NCBI GenBank assembly: GCA_016647705.1
Contig: CM028335.1
Span: forward strand, 6,774,579 to 6,838,578
Source: Eucommia ulmoides
Taxonomy: Eukaryota > Streptophyta > Magnoliopsida > Garryales > Eucommiaceae
Reading direction: 5' to 3'
DNA: 64,000 bases
Shown here one piece after another: positions 46,437 through 57,634 of the stretch. Within the stretch, counting starts at the first letter, position 1; every line of letters starts with the position of its first letter. A program made the position numbers and the translations under genes. The notes below the pieces were generated by a model. It saw only the letters and a list, made by a program, of their open reading frames with translations, had not been told where the DNA came from and did not search any database.

Positions 46437-46441
46437 CATTT

Positions 46442-46690
46442 AACTTAAAATTTTCTAACAACTAGCCGCCAAACATATAGCTACGGTGGCTAGAGGTCCA
46501 GTAGCAAGTGGCGGCCGTGGGTGATGCAAATTCTAATAAGAACATTTATCTAGAAATAAGATAACAAAAACACAAGATAAAACATATTGATGTCAACTTA
46601 AATTGACTTACAGTAAATTATGATTAAACCACGGAATAAATTATGATCATCCCTAAAAATTCATTTATTTTCGATTTTTCTAGTGTTCTT
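46442..46690. repeat. copy B flank continued
   Basis: Matches 7,602-7,860 (CTAGAGGTCCAG or close variant, CATTTATCTAGAAATAAGA, ACAAGATAAAACATATTGATG) and shows that the DNA was continuous before element 2 inserted. Confidence 0.8.
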
Positions 46691-46694
46691 TTTA

Positions 46695-47050
46695 TCAATA
46701 GTCTTGTATAATCAGTCGCCATCCTAAAGGGTTATCAGGGTATATATCCTTGAAGTTGAAGCTTGACGATGCTGCCGCCACCACTACGTTATAGTTATCA
46801 TCATCATTCAGCTTGTAATTCAAATGAACTCCGCACTTTCTGACCTCCAAAACAGAAGTTACCCCCACATGAACCTCCACAATTTCTTCACCGCCTTTAA
46901 GCGAAAACCTAAAATAGCTCCGCGGAACATAACTCCCCAGATCGTCGGGGATGTCTCATTTTTCCAAATTGCACCTGTTAAGCCCTAAGTATCTCTGTGA
47001 CCACAAACCCACGATCGAAGACGGCAAGAATCTATTGGTACCTGTTACAG
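46695..47050 (-). pseudogene. TNL copy B remnant: C-JID tail fused to LRR exon 5
   Basis: Minus strand. 46,695-46,935 encodes SYFRFSLKGGEEIVEVHVGV, SVLEVRKCGVHLNYK and LIIQDY stop, the end of exon 6. At about 46,935 it jumps into the start of exon 5 (46,936-47,043, with the acceptor-side CTGTTACAGATATA preserved). Compared with copy A, roughly 790 bp between 8,085 and 8,870 is gone; both breakpoints carry an ACTCCCC-like word. The rest of intron 4 runs to 47,313, where another element begins, and exons 2-4 are absent. Confidence 0.8.
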
Positions 47051-47261
47051 ATATATGCATAATAAGTATAATCAAATAGCGCTTAATGGCAGGTAATTGC
47101 AAGTGATATTTGCCCACACTCGTTTTTAGCATACAACCAAGACTTGAAAACGATAGATAGCAATTTTGGAGATTTTCTAGTCATTTTTTGAGTTATTTTT
47201 TGGTACAGAAAAGTGATTCGCGAATTCGAAGTGTTTTTTGTCCCCCTAAGAAGTTACAATT

Positions 47262-47313
47262 GTTGTTGAATCCCGCTTGTGCTACCTCATCTTGAACTAT
47301 ATATAAGTCTAGG
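47262..47313 (+). mobile_element. TRIM LTR start in the copy B intron, interrupted
   Basis: TGTTGAATCCCGCTTGTG followed by CTATATATAAGTCTAGG matches the first TRIM LTR of copy A (9,214-9,260) at the same intron position. It is cut after CTAGG by the TGTCACACC element. Confidence 0.7.
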
Positions 47314-48029
47314 TGTCACACCCTACCCCGAGTGACCCGTCACCTGAGGCCGGGTGTGACGTTGACATGACGCTACTTGCCCTATCAGCTAAATACATAA
47401 TAGATATACATACATACACGCGCGATTGTAGATGTACTTTTTTTTCGAAAATACCTGAACCTTCTCCGGTTCACATCCGACCAACTCACCTCCAAAACAT
47501 TACTACCTCCAGACTCTACCTAGTGCCAGTAGTAGACCAACTCCTAACCGCGGTACCTGCAATCCAAAAATTTTATCAGTGTACTGTCTTCATAAAAAAA
47601 CATTTTGTGGATTAATTATAAGAAATAATCACCACGTTTCAAAATATAATATTATAGAATCACGTACCCGGTTCCACTGCCACCAATGAAATACTATAAT
47701 ATAACAATAATACCTTATATCACATACCATATTTGGAACCAATTTCCAACTGCCACTAATGTAAAGAAATACTATATTTAAAACACTCAATACAAATATT
47801 TTAAGTTAACCAATCCAAATATTTAAAATTCTGTCAGTCCAAATATTTTAAATCAACCTACCTGAAATATTTAAAATCCAGCAGACCAAATATTTTAACG
47901 TATGATAAAATATTCCTCACCACCTCTCCTACTAGCCATAGGATCATTTTTACCTTACAATCGGGAGTTGCAACGGTATCATACCACCCAGCAGGTGTGC
48001 ACTCCTGACGGGTCAAACCATCTGCAGGA

Positions 48030-48362
48030 CTAATCCTCCTGACTGGTCATAATATCAACAATCATCTGCCAGACTAACCCTCCGGACATGTCATAATATC
48101 AACAACCACCTGTCGAACTACTCTCCAGACAGATCATAATATCAACAATCACTTGTCGGACTAACCCTCCAGAGAGATCATAATATAATCAACCACTTGT
48201 AGGACTGGCACTCCTGACGAGTCATAATATCAACAACCACCTGCCGGACTAACCCTCAGGACAGGTCATAATATCAACAACCACCTGCCGGACTAACCCT
48301 CTGGACAGGTCATAATATCAACAACCACCTGGTGGACTAATCCTCCGGACAGGTCATAATAT
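48030..48362 (+). repeat. 44 bp tandem repeat, about 8 units
   Basis: ATAATATCAACAACCACCTG then CCGGACTAACCCTCCGGACAG GTC repeats head to tail with substitutions. It sits where the related element carries an unrelated repeat (26,410-26,545). Confidence 0.85.
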
Positions 48363-48952
48363 TTCGCAACAAAATCAACCACCCGCAGGACGTGCCCTCG
48401 TAATAGGTCAAAACCATCCTGCAGGACATACCCTCCTAACGGGATCATAGCTATGGCATAGTCGAACTAAAAATCATCCTCCACATTTAAAACTAACTTG
48501 ATTTAACAATCATTTTCCACCTTTACAACCAATTTGATCCCAAAAATCATTTCTTACCTTGAAAACCCACTTGATCCAAATACATCGCAAAATCATCCAT
48601 TTAAAAAAAAAAAAACATAGTTTCCACAATTTATATGAAAATAAAATTTGTAAATTTATATAGAAGACAGTACACTTACCTCGATTTTCGCACTCGCCGT
48701 CCGCCATCGCTACCCACTGTCCACCGTCGCCATGCCATCCGCGTATACCGGTCATCGTCGCCCGTTTCTGTCACCATGCCATCCGTCGTTCACTGTCGCC
48801 TTTTGTTTTTCGCCTTTGCCGTCGCCATTGCCATTAACCGTGTCGTCCGCCGTTCGCCGTCGCCTTTCATTTTTTGCCTTCGCCGTCACTGTTAGCCGTT
48901 TGTCGTCACCAGTTGGCCACAGTCGCAAGCCTAAAGAGGGATGGTGGAGATG

Positions 48953-48954
<2 letters not shown>

Positions 48955-48989
<35 letters not shown>
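48955..48989 (+). repeat. (GA)n microsatellite
   Basis: An uninterrupted GA run of about 34 bp. Confidence 0.9.
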
Positions 48990-48993
<4 letters not shown>

Positions 48994-49179
48994 TATGAAA
49001 AGAAAGGGGAAGGAAGATGAAGAGCATATTTTTTGAAAGATGTTTTTAGAGAGAGAGAGAAAGATGTAAATAGGATGGGTAACATTTTTTTTGGAGGATG
49101 TATTTCCCACTCTCTGCACATTTATCAAGATTATAAGAAATCCTTTCTCCCTCTGCATATTGTTCAAGTTAGTGGGTGA

Positions 49180-50190
49180 TAGTTGTGTTGCAACTCAAAA
49201 AATCTTGACAAAAAATACATTTTGCAGCCTGCAAATTTGTGATTTATATCATGTGACAACCATGAAAAAATTATTGTTCAAATTATATTTTGTACCCTAC
49301 AATTTATTGAGTGCAGCCTGTAAAGTATTCCAAAATTGCAATTTGCACTCTGACATTACCAAAAACAATATGTGTGTTGAATGTAACACTGTCAATATTT
49401 CTCAAATATCATTTTCGAAAATACTTGTTCAATGTAACACTATCTACTATTGTCAAAATTTAAATTTCAACGTTCGTGTTTAAACATAACATTGATTAAT
49501 ATTGTTAAAATTCAAATTACAATGTGCGTGTTAAATGTAATACTGTCTACAATTCTCAAAAAATCATTTTTCAGAAATGTTTATTGAATGTAACACTGTC
49601 TAATATTGCCAAAAATCAAATTTTAGTGTGCTTGTTTGAATGTAACAACGTCAATTAAATTGCCAAAATTCAAAATTCAATATTCAATGTGAGTGTTGAA
49701 TGTAACACTGTCCAATAATTCCAAAAATTCAAATTTTAAAATTCAAATGCGTGTTGAATGTAACATTGTTTGAACTTATCACATATTCAAAAAATAAATA
49801 TATGTTGAATGTAACATTGTCAATGTGTTGAATGTAACACTATATAAATAATCTCAAAATCAAATTTTACAAAATTCAACAATTGAACCCAAATGTTTCA
49901 ATGTGTGTGTTGAATGTTACACTTCTAAAATTACCAAAAATCAAATTGAAAAGTGTCTAATTGAAAAAATGTTACATTTCTAAAATGTTGAATGTTACAC
50001 TTCTAAATGTAACACTGTCTGATTGAATCAATTTACCAAATATTCAAAACATTATGTGTTTTGAATGTAAAAAATTGTCTACTATTATCAAAATCAATTT
50101 TTAGAATGTTGTTGAATTTAATCTAATTGAACCAATTTGTTTCGAAATAATATTTACATGCATGTTCAATGTAACGCTGCATGAACTACA
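49180..50190 (+). repeat. irregular tandem repeat with GAATGTAACACTGTC core
   Basis: The core GTTGAATGTAACACTGTC or a variant occurs about 13-15 times, separated by 35-90 bp of AATATTGCCAAAATTCAAATTT-like sequence. Spacing is irregular and units are diverged. An open frame at 49,091-49,483 is a translation of the repeat and not called. Confidence 0.7.
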
Positions 50191-51688
50191 CACGGGAGAT
50201 AATGAATCCAACCATAGGAGCTATCTTCTCATCGATCCAAAAACTTTAACCGAAAAAAACTCAACCAAATTTAAATCCAAAATATCATAAACTTGAATTG
50301 ATTAGAACTAAACTGGTATTGTCACTTCCTAATATTGCCAGAATTCAAAATTCAAAAGTGCTTGTTGAATGTACAATGTCTACGTGTTAAATATAATATT
50401 GTCTAATAATTCACTGAAATTCATTGTAAAATCGACAAAAATCGATCAAATCTAAGCTAGAACTGTTCTATTCAACCTCAAATATAAGCAAAAACATTTC
50501 AAGAAAAATCATTGAGATCGACCACTGAAAAATCACACAACGAACGCAAAACGAACATGAAAATCGAACAACGATAAACTATCAAAAACATGAAAACGCA
50601 ACTGAAGACCGCATCAAACAAAAAACAATCAAACATTATACCCCAGAATAGTAAAACTGATCGATAAAATATGATTACCAGAACTTCAAGTCCGCATCAC
50701 ATGAAAAACCACCAATCAAATCACCTTTGCACCATCGTCTCAAATTTGAAACCAAATTCATGTGAGAGAAATCAACAATCGAAATAAAAAAAATAAAGAT
50801 CGAAAATCTCACATGAAACTACATACAAATTCATGTGAGACTGGATTAGCCTGCATAATTATAAACCCAACCAAACATCACGACTTTGAAGTAGAACAGA
50901 CAAAACGATGGCTTTGGAGTAGAACAGAAACTGAAACACTTCAAGAATCAAAAAATGAAGTAATTTGACATTGGGAGTAGAATAGAAACTGAAATAATTT
51001 CATCAATGATTTCATCCCTACAACCCAAAAAAAAAATCGATTTCTACAACAATGAAATCAACAATCGAAATCTAAAAAATAAAGGTCAAATAATGAATTA
51101 ATTTGAAATTTGGAGTAGAACATAAAACTGAAATAATTTCATTAACTATTTCATCCCCAAACCCCTAAAAATCAATGGAAACAAAAATCGAAATCAAACA
51201 ATCAAAATCGGAAAAATGAAAACGAGAAAAGAAAGAGAGACAGATAGAGCAATCTTACACATGGAAGTCAAGCGACGACGACGATTGCGATGGCTAACGG
51301 TGAAGCGAAGACGACAACGATGACGATGGCTGATGGCGAACTGAAAACGACGACGATGGAGAAGACGAACCTTTATGCAGACTAATCGAACTTGGTGGAG
51401 ACGACGGATAAGAGTGGATAACGACAATGGATGTGGAGGCGCTTATGGAGGTAGAGAAGAGAAAACCATCGTTGTTGTCAACACTGTGGCTGAAGAGGGA
51501 ATAAGACAACTAAATTAGGGCCAACACATATCAGGGTATTTTGGTATTTTAACATGCACGATTTTTTTAAAATGGGATTAATGAGTTCAAAACATGATTA
51601 GGATGTGAGTTTTTGGTTCAATTTTAACTAGTTGGTATTTAGTGGTACATGAAAAGTTAAAATGGTAGTTGCTGATAATTTTCTCAAT
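50191..51688. other. gene-free region between arrays and TNL C
   Basis: Contains repeated ATCAACAATCGAAAT and GGAGTAGAACAGAAACTGAA words (50,760-51,140) and a GACGACGATGG-rich stretch (51,260-51,400). Small frames here are not recognised. Homology to the TNL 3' flank starts at about 51,689. Confidence 0.5.
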
Positions 51689-51743
51689 AAATTATGATCA
51701 TTCCTAAAAATTCATTTATTTTCGATTTTTCAGTTTTTTAATC

Positions 51744-52290
51744 TCATTCGCAATAGTCTTGTATAATCAGTCCCCATACCACGGGGAACATAGGGTATAT
51801 ATCCTTGAAGTCAGAGCTAGTTGCCGTTGCCGCCGCCGCCGCCGCGTTATCATTACCATCAACATTTGGCTTGTAATTTAAATGAACTCCGCACTTTCTC
51901 ACCTCCAAAACAGAAGCTACCTCCACATGAAGCTCCACAATTTCTTCACCGCCGTCAAGCGAAAACCTAAAACAGAGCCGCAGAACATAACTTACCCATG
52001 AGTGCTCTTTGAGGGGGATCCATGTCCAAGACAACGGCAAAAAATGTGCCTCCACACTGTTAGTGATGTCCCGGATTGTGGCCATTGGAGCATCGACAGG
52101 GCAGCCTTCAATGTCAGAAGATCTTCCTTAGTCTCATAAACCACCCAAAGAGTCATTCCGATGAATTTGAAATCACGAGGTAACGGTGCCTAGAAGAACA
52201 TTGAGGATCATGTTGTCTAGTACTTGAACCAATCCGGAATCTCTCCCCTTAGAAAAAAGATGTTGAAGTCGCTATATTCACATTGACCCT
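51744..52290 (-). pseudogene. TNL C exon 6: C-JID domain
   Basis: Encodes SWVSYVLRLCFRFSLDGGEE, VLEVRKCGVHLNYK, an Ala run from a GCC/GCG triplet expansion (about 51,820-51,845) and IIQDYCE. The stop seen in copies A and B (TGA) is TGC here, extending the frame by two codons. The acceptor seen in copy A as TTTTTCAG is TTTTTCAA here, and an upstream frameshift separates the first third. Confidence 0.8.
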
Positions 52291-52433
52291 TTTACATTGA
52301 AAAATCAATGTCCTACCATGAAGTAATAGATGGGGATGAGATCGAGGACGGGGAGAAAGTTCCCATCAACCAAATGAATTGAGAGAGAAAGAGAGAGAAA
52401 GACCAACCACAAAGAAAGTATATGTCAAAGTAC

Positions 52434-52865
52434 CGGCAACATTGTTGTAATTTTCCATGTGAATCGTCGTGAAAGATTCAATGTTGTTCAAGTTCTGAAT
52501 CTCAGACAAACTAGTGCAGTTGGCGAGGCATAGACACCATGGAATATTCATAGAATTGGGCTCGATCACTAGTTTCTCAAGTGAAGTGTTGTCTTTTAAA
52601 TTTAAAAAACACAGATCAGGAGGGAGATGAGTCAGTGACGACAGATTCTTGCAGTCCTTTAGCAATAGAGTATCATGGTTCCACATTTCCTTTATGCCCA
52701 ACGGCAGGCTACAGAATTTGTTTTGAGACAAGTCCATCACTTCCAGCGACGATAAACCCCCCATATCGTCCGGGATGTCTCATTCGGGCAAATTGCACCC
52801 CCTAAGCGTTAAGTATGTCAGAGACCACAAACCCGCGATCGAAGGCGGCAAGAATCTTTTGGTAC
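52434..52865 (-). pseudogene. TNL C exon 5: terminal LRRs
   Basis: 432 bp, identical in length to copy A. Includes LRGCNLPE, a TGA, then MGGLSSLEVMDLSQNKFCSL, LPPDLCFLNLKDNTSLEKLV and CTSLSEIQNLNNIESF. Confidence 0.8.
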
Positions 52866-53082
52866 CTATTACAAATATATGCATATAACAAGTATAATCA
52901 AATAGCGCTTGGAGGCAGGTAATTTCTATCTTTGAAGTGATATTTGCCCATACTCTTTTTTAGCATACAACCAAGTCTTGGAAGCGATAGATAGCAATTT
53001 TGGATATTTTCTAGTTATTCTTTTGTGTTTTAGAGAGTGGGATAGGCAATCCTTTATATTACAAACTAAAATTCAACTGTAC

Positions 53083-53543
53083 ATATGTTTCTTCTGGGCG
53101 ACATCCAAGAGGAAAAGAATGGGAGGAAAAATCAGGAGGACAATTTCTTGTGGCAGCCTTGCAGCGATAAGGTGGTGAGGTTCTTCAATAAAGCAATAGA
53201 GAATGGTAGTTTTTTAATCCCGGTTCTGTTTGCGAGAATCTTCGTTAAAGCTTCCATGTCTCCTAAGTTCTCAGGCAACATCAGTAGATTTGAGCAGCCC
53301 GTGAAGTTTGAGAAGTTGAAGGGATTTTAGTCTGCAAATAGTACCGGGGATGTCCCTGAGGTTTTAGTCTTCCAAATTCAAATGGACGAGATTCTCCACA
53401 AGCCCGATTGACGAGTGGATTTCAAACAGACTTGTTCAGCCGTGAAGCAACAATGTCTCCAACTTTGGAGCTCTAACAAAGTTGGGGGTGTCTGTTAGGC
53501 TTTTACAGTGGCTGAGATCTAGTATCTTTATATTTTTCAGGAA
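53083..53543 (-). pseudogene. TNL C exon 4: leucine-rich repeats
   Basis: Starts TTCCTGAAAAATATAAAG after CCCCAG and corresponds to copy A exon 4 (461 versus 462 bp). Encodes RDIPGTICRLKSL and LPENLGDME in different frames because of a small insertion. The donor is GTACAG. Confidence 0.75.
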
Positions 53544-53626
53544 CTGGGGAAACAAACAGAGAGAACGATCGAGTTAGGGTTCTTAAGTTTGTGTGATGTG
53601 GTAATTTTTAGGTACCATTCGTGTAC

Positions 53627-53901
53627 CTTTTTGTCTTAGGAGACCCGCTTGAAGCTATTGAATTTCAAGTCAAGAACGACAACATTCTGTAAATGAAACT
53701 CCGAGGGTAAAGATTTCATAGGACAATAGTTCCAACATAGCCACCTTAGTTCTTTCGAAATATGATTGTAGTTCTGGTTGAGATGCATGTGATTAGCTTG
53801 AAATAGCCTTAGGTTGGGCATCCTTGCAAATGTTTTCCCATCCAAATTCATTTCTTTGGAAAGAGGCATGGGAATGTCTAAACCTTCAACTCTTCTGTTC
53901 C
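53627..53901 (-). pseudogene. TNL C exon 3: linker and first LRR
   Basis: Begins GGAACAGAAGAG after an AG acceptor (GTE), loses one base relative to copy A, then reads MPLSKEMNLDGKTFARMPNL, LRWLCWNYCPMKSLPSEF and VVLDLKFNSFKRVS before a TAA where copy A has a Gln codon. Confidence 0.8.
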
Positions 53902-53973
53902 CTGTACTATCATAAAATGTTTAAGATAGAGGATTTTGATAAAACTCAGTATCAAAATAGTTTTTTTTTTTAC

Positions 53974-55076
53974 CTTGTTATTTTCAAGAACATGGTGTAT
54001 GTCTTCATGAAACCACAGTCTGCTCCTCTTTCCAGCATCTTCGAGCGATTCTTCGCGAACAATCTCTCTTTCCATGTCCCGAACCAAGTTATGAATCCAC
54101 ACCTTATTCTGTCGAGTAATTTTAATCAAGCACCTGCTTGTTAGTATGCTGATTCCGATCTCGAGAAAGAGGCCACAAGCATCCAATAATATTCATGGTG
54201 TAGTCCTTGTCTATTCCAACAAAAAAACACGCAATATCGAGGAAACTTTCCTTCACTTTGTCATCATTTATCCCATCGAAACTTATCTTGAGTTGCTTCT
54301 AGATTTGATTGGGAGGGATGTGTTTCAATTTCTCAAAGGCGCTCCTCCATTCCGGGATGGTTCTTCCCTGGAAATAAGAACCCAAAACTTCTAGTGCTAG
54401 CAGAAGCCCATTGGTGTAGCTGACTATGTTATTCGTGAGCTTCAAATAGTCGTTTGTGGGCTCGTTCTCTCCGAAGGCATGATAGCTGAAAAGTTGAAGA
54501 GACTGATTGTGCACGAGTTCTTTGACCTCATATATGTCGTTGACTTTAGCTTTACTAAGCAAACCCTCTTCTCGAGTTGTTATGATGATTCTGCTTCCTG
54601 GACCAAACCAGTTATGGGCACCCGCCAACGAGTAACTGACTCAACTGGTCGACATCATCAAGAATGACGAGAACCTTTTTGCAGCACAGCCTTTCCTTGA
54701 TCAACATGATTTCCCTGTCGAAGTTGTGGACCTTTAGGCTCTTTCTCCTTAGAATCTCCAAGAGAAGTTGTTCTTGCAAAAAACTTAGATCACCGTTGTG
54801 TTTCTCCCAGGCTTCTCTAGTGTTTGGGAGAAAGCAAGTAACTTCGTAGTTCTGGAAATTTAGATTGTCGACGACTTTGGCAATAGTTGCTTTGCCTATT
54901 CCACCCATCCCATATATTCCAATCATGCGAACAACATTCAACTCCACAGTTAATAGTGAGTGTATCTCTTCGACACAAGAATCTATTCCAACCGGATGCT
55001 TGGTAACACTTAGGGGTACATGATTTACTATGCATAGATCTCGTTAACGATTTTATGGATAAACTTAGGTTCATAC
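53974..55076 (-). pseudogene. TNL C exon 2: NB-ARC domain
   Basis: Starts after an AATAG acceptor with YEPKFIHKIVNEI. P-loop GMGGIGKAT lies near 54,884-54,910; the residue after Lys that coordinates Mg2+ is Ala. Then VLVILDDVDQ (kinase 2), [14 protein letters not shown] (RNBS-B), NGLLLALEVLGSY (GLPLA altered to GLLLA), DIACFFVG, and IHNLVRDMEREIVR where MHDL is expected. Frame breaks near 54,625 and 54,187 and a TAG near 54,303 interrupt it. The donor GTAAAA is kept. The three altered switch motifs suggest loss of selection rather than a single hit. Confidence 0.85.
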
Positions 55077-55500
55077 CTATTTATTTTGATCAGAAAAGAA
55101 ATATTAGAGACCAGTAAATGAAGGCAGGTTGAAGATCATAGGCACTAATATGATGACAAGAAACTTCAATTAATCTGACTGAAATGAATCAAGCAAATTT
55201 AGGCATTATACAGTAAAAGATGTAGCATGGTGGATTAGGACGAGAATGAAGAAGGGAATCAAAGACAGACTCAAATTGGAGATTCTATTCTCTCATCTGT
55301 GGATGGGTTTTTGATAGAGAAGAGAATTATTGGTTTGACCTATAGACTACATGGGAAATACAGATTTAGACAAGCTGCTACATGTTCTCCCCTTGAACGA
55401 GAATTGCACTACAACTCTTTGGTAGCGGTGAATCTAGCGTTAAGAATTTCAGTCCAATTACGTTAAATTGTGGATTCAAATCTTGAGAGCAACTACTTCA
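55077..55500. other. gene-free DNA 5' of TNL C exon 2
   Basis: Presumably the intron that once joined TIR and NB-ARC exons, but no TIR motif was found here or further right on the minus strand. Confidence 0.5.
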
Positions 55501-55620
55501 TACAATGCCAAAAGTTGGGTTAGTTCTAATTAACCCCCATACTTTCGTGGACAAAACAAGTATCTATTATTATAGTTTCATAAGGGGTTTTAATTTATTT
55601 ATTTTTTTGGTTTTTTGCAG

Positions 55621-55819
55621 TGAGATGTGTCCAGCAAGTTTATGTGCACCTCGACTAATCATTTTATTGGACGATCTTAAGGATATATTCTCTCACATCA
55701 GCTTAATGCATTCAGAATTAAATTCAATATTTAATTCTTGGATTGTTCTCCAAGAAAGTCAAACCTTGATTAATAAGAAAATGAAACATCTCTCATTTCT
55801 AACCAGATTCACAGGGTGA
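55621..55819 (+). CDS. orphan exon-like segment, unknown protein
   Basis: A TTTTTTTGGTTTTTTGCAG acceptor-like sequence precedes 66 codons with normal composition: EMCPASLCAPRLIILLDDLK, then DIFSHISLMHSELNSIFNSW, then IVLQESQTLINKK to a TGA at 55,817. It could be the last exon of a decayed gene; the frame is also open upstream from an ATG at 55,505. I do not recognise the family and no other exon is evident. Confidence 0.25.
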
Positions 55820-56210
55820 AACAGTTTTGATTGATCAAATTGTTTGTAGCGAAGCATTTATTAAAAAAAAATTGAGATACTACTAACGGAACAAGAGCTG
55901 TGAGAAACATTCCCTTAATTGAATCTAACTTCTTAGAGATTTGATTTTTTTTATTATTATTTTTTATGACATGTCAATTTCTCATTGGTTGTATTTTTAT
56001 TTTATTATTTTTTAAAAGGAATAATTAGAGGTTTGCCCCGAGTTTTATGAAATAAATTCACATGGGCCATAAACCTAATTAAAATTTTGACAAAACACTA
56101 CTTACAAAAAAAAATATTAAAAAACAAATTGAACATTACTTAAAATTGATATCCCAAAATTATCCTTATTAAAAATAAATAAAAATTCTACCTTACAAAC
56201 CTAGCCATCC

Positions 56211-56216
<6 letters not shown>

Positions 56217-56243
<27 letters not shown>
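56217..56243. repeat. (CT)n microsatellite
   Basis: An uninterrupted CT run of about 26 bp. Confidence 0.85.
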
Positions 56244-56247
<4 letters not shown>

Positions 56248-56399
56248 TCAAGCCACCGCTACCGTGCCAACCTCCACCTCACCACTGATCACTATTGTGC
56301 CGATTGTCGTATCTCTCTCTCTTTTAAACCACCGCACACTCTCAGCTTAGGATGGTGCTACCATGTTGACTACACCAACACCTTGCTGACAGTATCCTG

Positions 56400-57040
56400 C
56401 CACCACTGCGCCTTCACATCCAGATCTATTGGAATATGTTGTAGACCTGTAGGAATTTACTACAAATCTGTCAGTATTTGTCGTAGATCTATGTTCTTTT
56501 TCGATAATTTTTGTTGTAGATTTTTGTTGCATGATTTTTTTTTGTTGTTGAAATAATTTGTGTTTTGGTGTTCAATTTTTCTATCAATTTCTTAATTTTT
56601 TAATGCTCTATCGAAAAATTGCAGAAATTTACTGTAGATCTATGTTCTTTTTCTATGCTTCTTGTTGCAATTGTTTTTTAGTGAATATTTATTTAGGTTA
56701 ATATTTGTTGTGACGATATTAGTGGTGAATTTTTCCTAGTGGTGGTGGTGGAGGCGGCAATGTTGAAATGGTGGTGGTGGCGGTGGTGGTTCTGGTGAAT
56801 TTTATTATAGTGATAACAGTGGTAAATATTTGTTGTTGTGGTGGTGGTGAATTTTCGCTACTATAGTGGTGATAGGTGGCAGTGGTGGTGGTTATTTTGA
56901 TACAATGGCGAAGAGATTTTGCAGATTTATGTGTTTTTTCGATGATTTTTGCTTCTTTTTTTTTTTTTTTTGTTGCATGTGAATTTTCTTGTCAAAATAA
57001 TTTGAGTTTTGGTGTTCAATTTTTTCTACCAATTCCTTAA
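56400..57040 (+). repeat. direct repeats and GGT-rich triplet region
   Basis: GTAGATCTATGTTCTTTTTC, GAT.ATTTTTG, GTTGCATG and TTTGAGTTTTGGTGTTCAATT-like words recur near 56,480-56,575, 56,630-56,690 and 56,915-57,030. Between them is a GGTGGTGG/GGCGG tract (56,735-56,900). Noncoding. Confidence 0.6.
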
Positions 57041-57059
57041 TCGGTCGAGTGAGCCTAGT

Positions 57060-57620
57060 AAAACTCACTTTTGGTTTTTCAGCTGACGAGTTCGACTAAT
57101 GCCGAAGCCACAAGGCTGACGATTCAACTCAGAACTAAAAAACCATTTGGATCTAACTCCAATGAGTTGGTTAGTCTCTTTGTATGTTTGCTTGGGTCTT
57201 ACTCACCTGATGAAGATGAGATGAAAACGTGAAGATGTCGCTGCCGAAAACTCGTTCTTTCCAATGGTCTTGTAACTCCTTCTGGAGATCATGTCAAATC
57301 CACCCTTTATGCAATTTCTCTCTCTAACCCAATATATATACACACACAGGTGTGTGTGCATATGTGTATCTATATTAGAGAGAGAGAGAGAGAGAGTGAT
57401 GGTGGCGGCGGCGATAACGGTAATAGGAGGTGATTGTAAGGGTAAAATAGTAATTAATTTATTTTATTTTAAAAAAATGTTAAAAGATAAAGAAAAGTAA
57501 ATAATTGGCTATTATTTTTCTTTGGTAAGGGATCTTCATGGTATTTGATAAAAGACAAGAAATTATGATAGTCATTGTCTCAGCTACAAGAGCTATCAGT
57601 GCGAATTTTTCTTAATTTTG
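57060..57620. other. gene-free stretch with AG microsatellite
   Basis: Contains an AG run at 57,376-57,397 and a GGCGGCGGCGATAACGG motif. Nothing else recognised. Confidence 0.5.
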
Positions 57621-57634
57621 CTTTAATCTATCAA

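Larger units (their letters stand above)
47314..49000 (+). mobile_element. second TGTCACACC-family LTR element (3' end not found)
   Basis: Begins TGTCACACCCTACCCCGAGT. It shares with 25,747-28,475 the words GTGACGTNGACATGACG, CTCCTAAC.G..TACCTGC, GGGAGTT(T)GCAACGGTA and GAAGACAGTACACTYACCTCG in order. After the last (about 48,665) the two diverge into GCC/CCGTCGCC-rich DNA. The expected second CTAGG was not found, so the right half is missing or rearranged and the end given is approximate. Overlapping open frames at 48,635-49,027 are Arg/Pro/Ser-rich and not credible. Confidence 0.6.
51744..55076 (-). pseudogene. TNL (TIR-NBS-LRR) resistance gene, copy C, pseudogene
   Basis: Minus strand, five exons matching copy A in order and size: NB-ARC 55,076-53,974, LRR 53,901-53,627, LRR 53,543-53,083, LRR 52,865-52,434, C-JID about 52,290-51,744. 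No TIR exon was found in the 8.9 kb to the right. Lesions: GKTT changed to GKAT in the P-loop, a 2-base deletion near 54,625, a TAG near 54,303, a 1-base insertion near 54,187, a frameshift near the start of exon 3, a TAA in VWQGKK, a frameshift in exon 4, a TGA in exon 5 and loss of the exon 6 acceptor AG. Non-functional. Confidence 0.85.

Noticed and set aside
48510-49167. Overlapping Arg/Pro/Ser/Leu-rich frames around 48.5-49.2 kb
   Set aside because: They arise from CCGTCGCC repeats and a GA microsatellite, with equal openness on both strands.
53824-54144. Plus-strand frames across the TNL exons (for example 106 codons at 53,824, 90 at 11,415)
   Set aside because: Antisense shadows of real minus-strand TNL exons.
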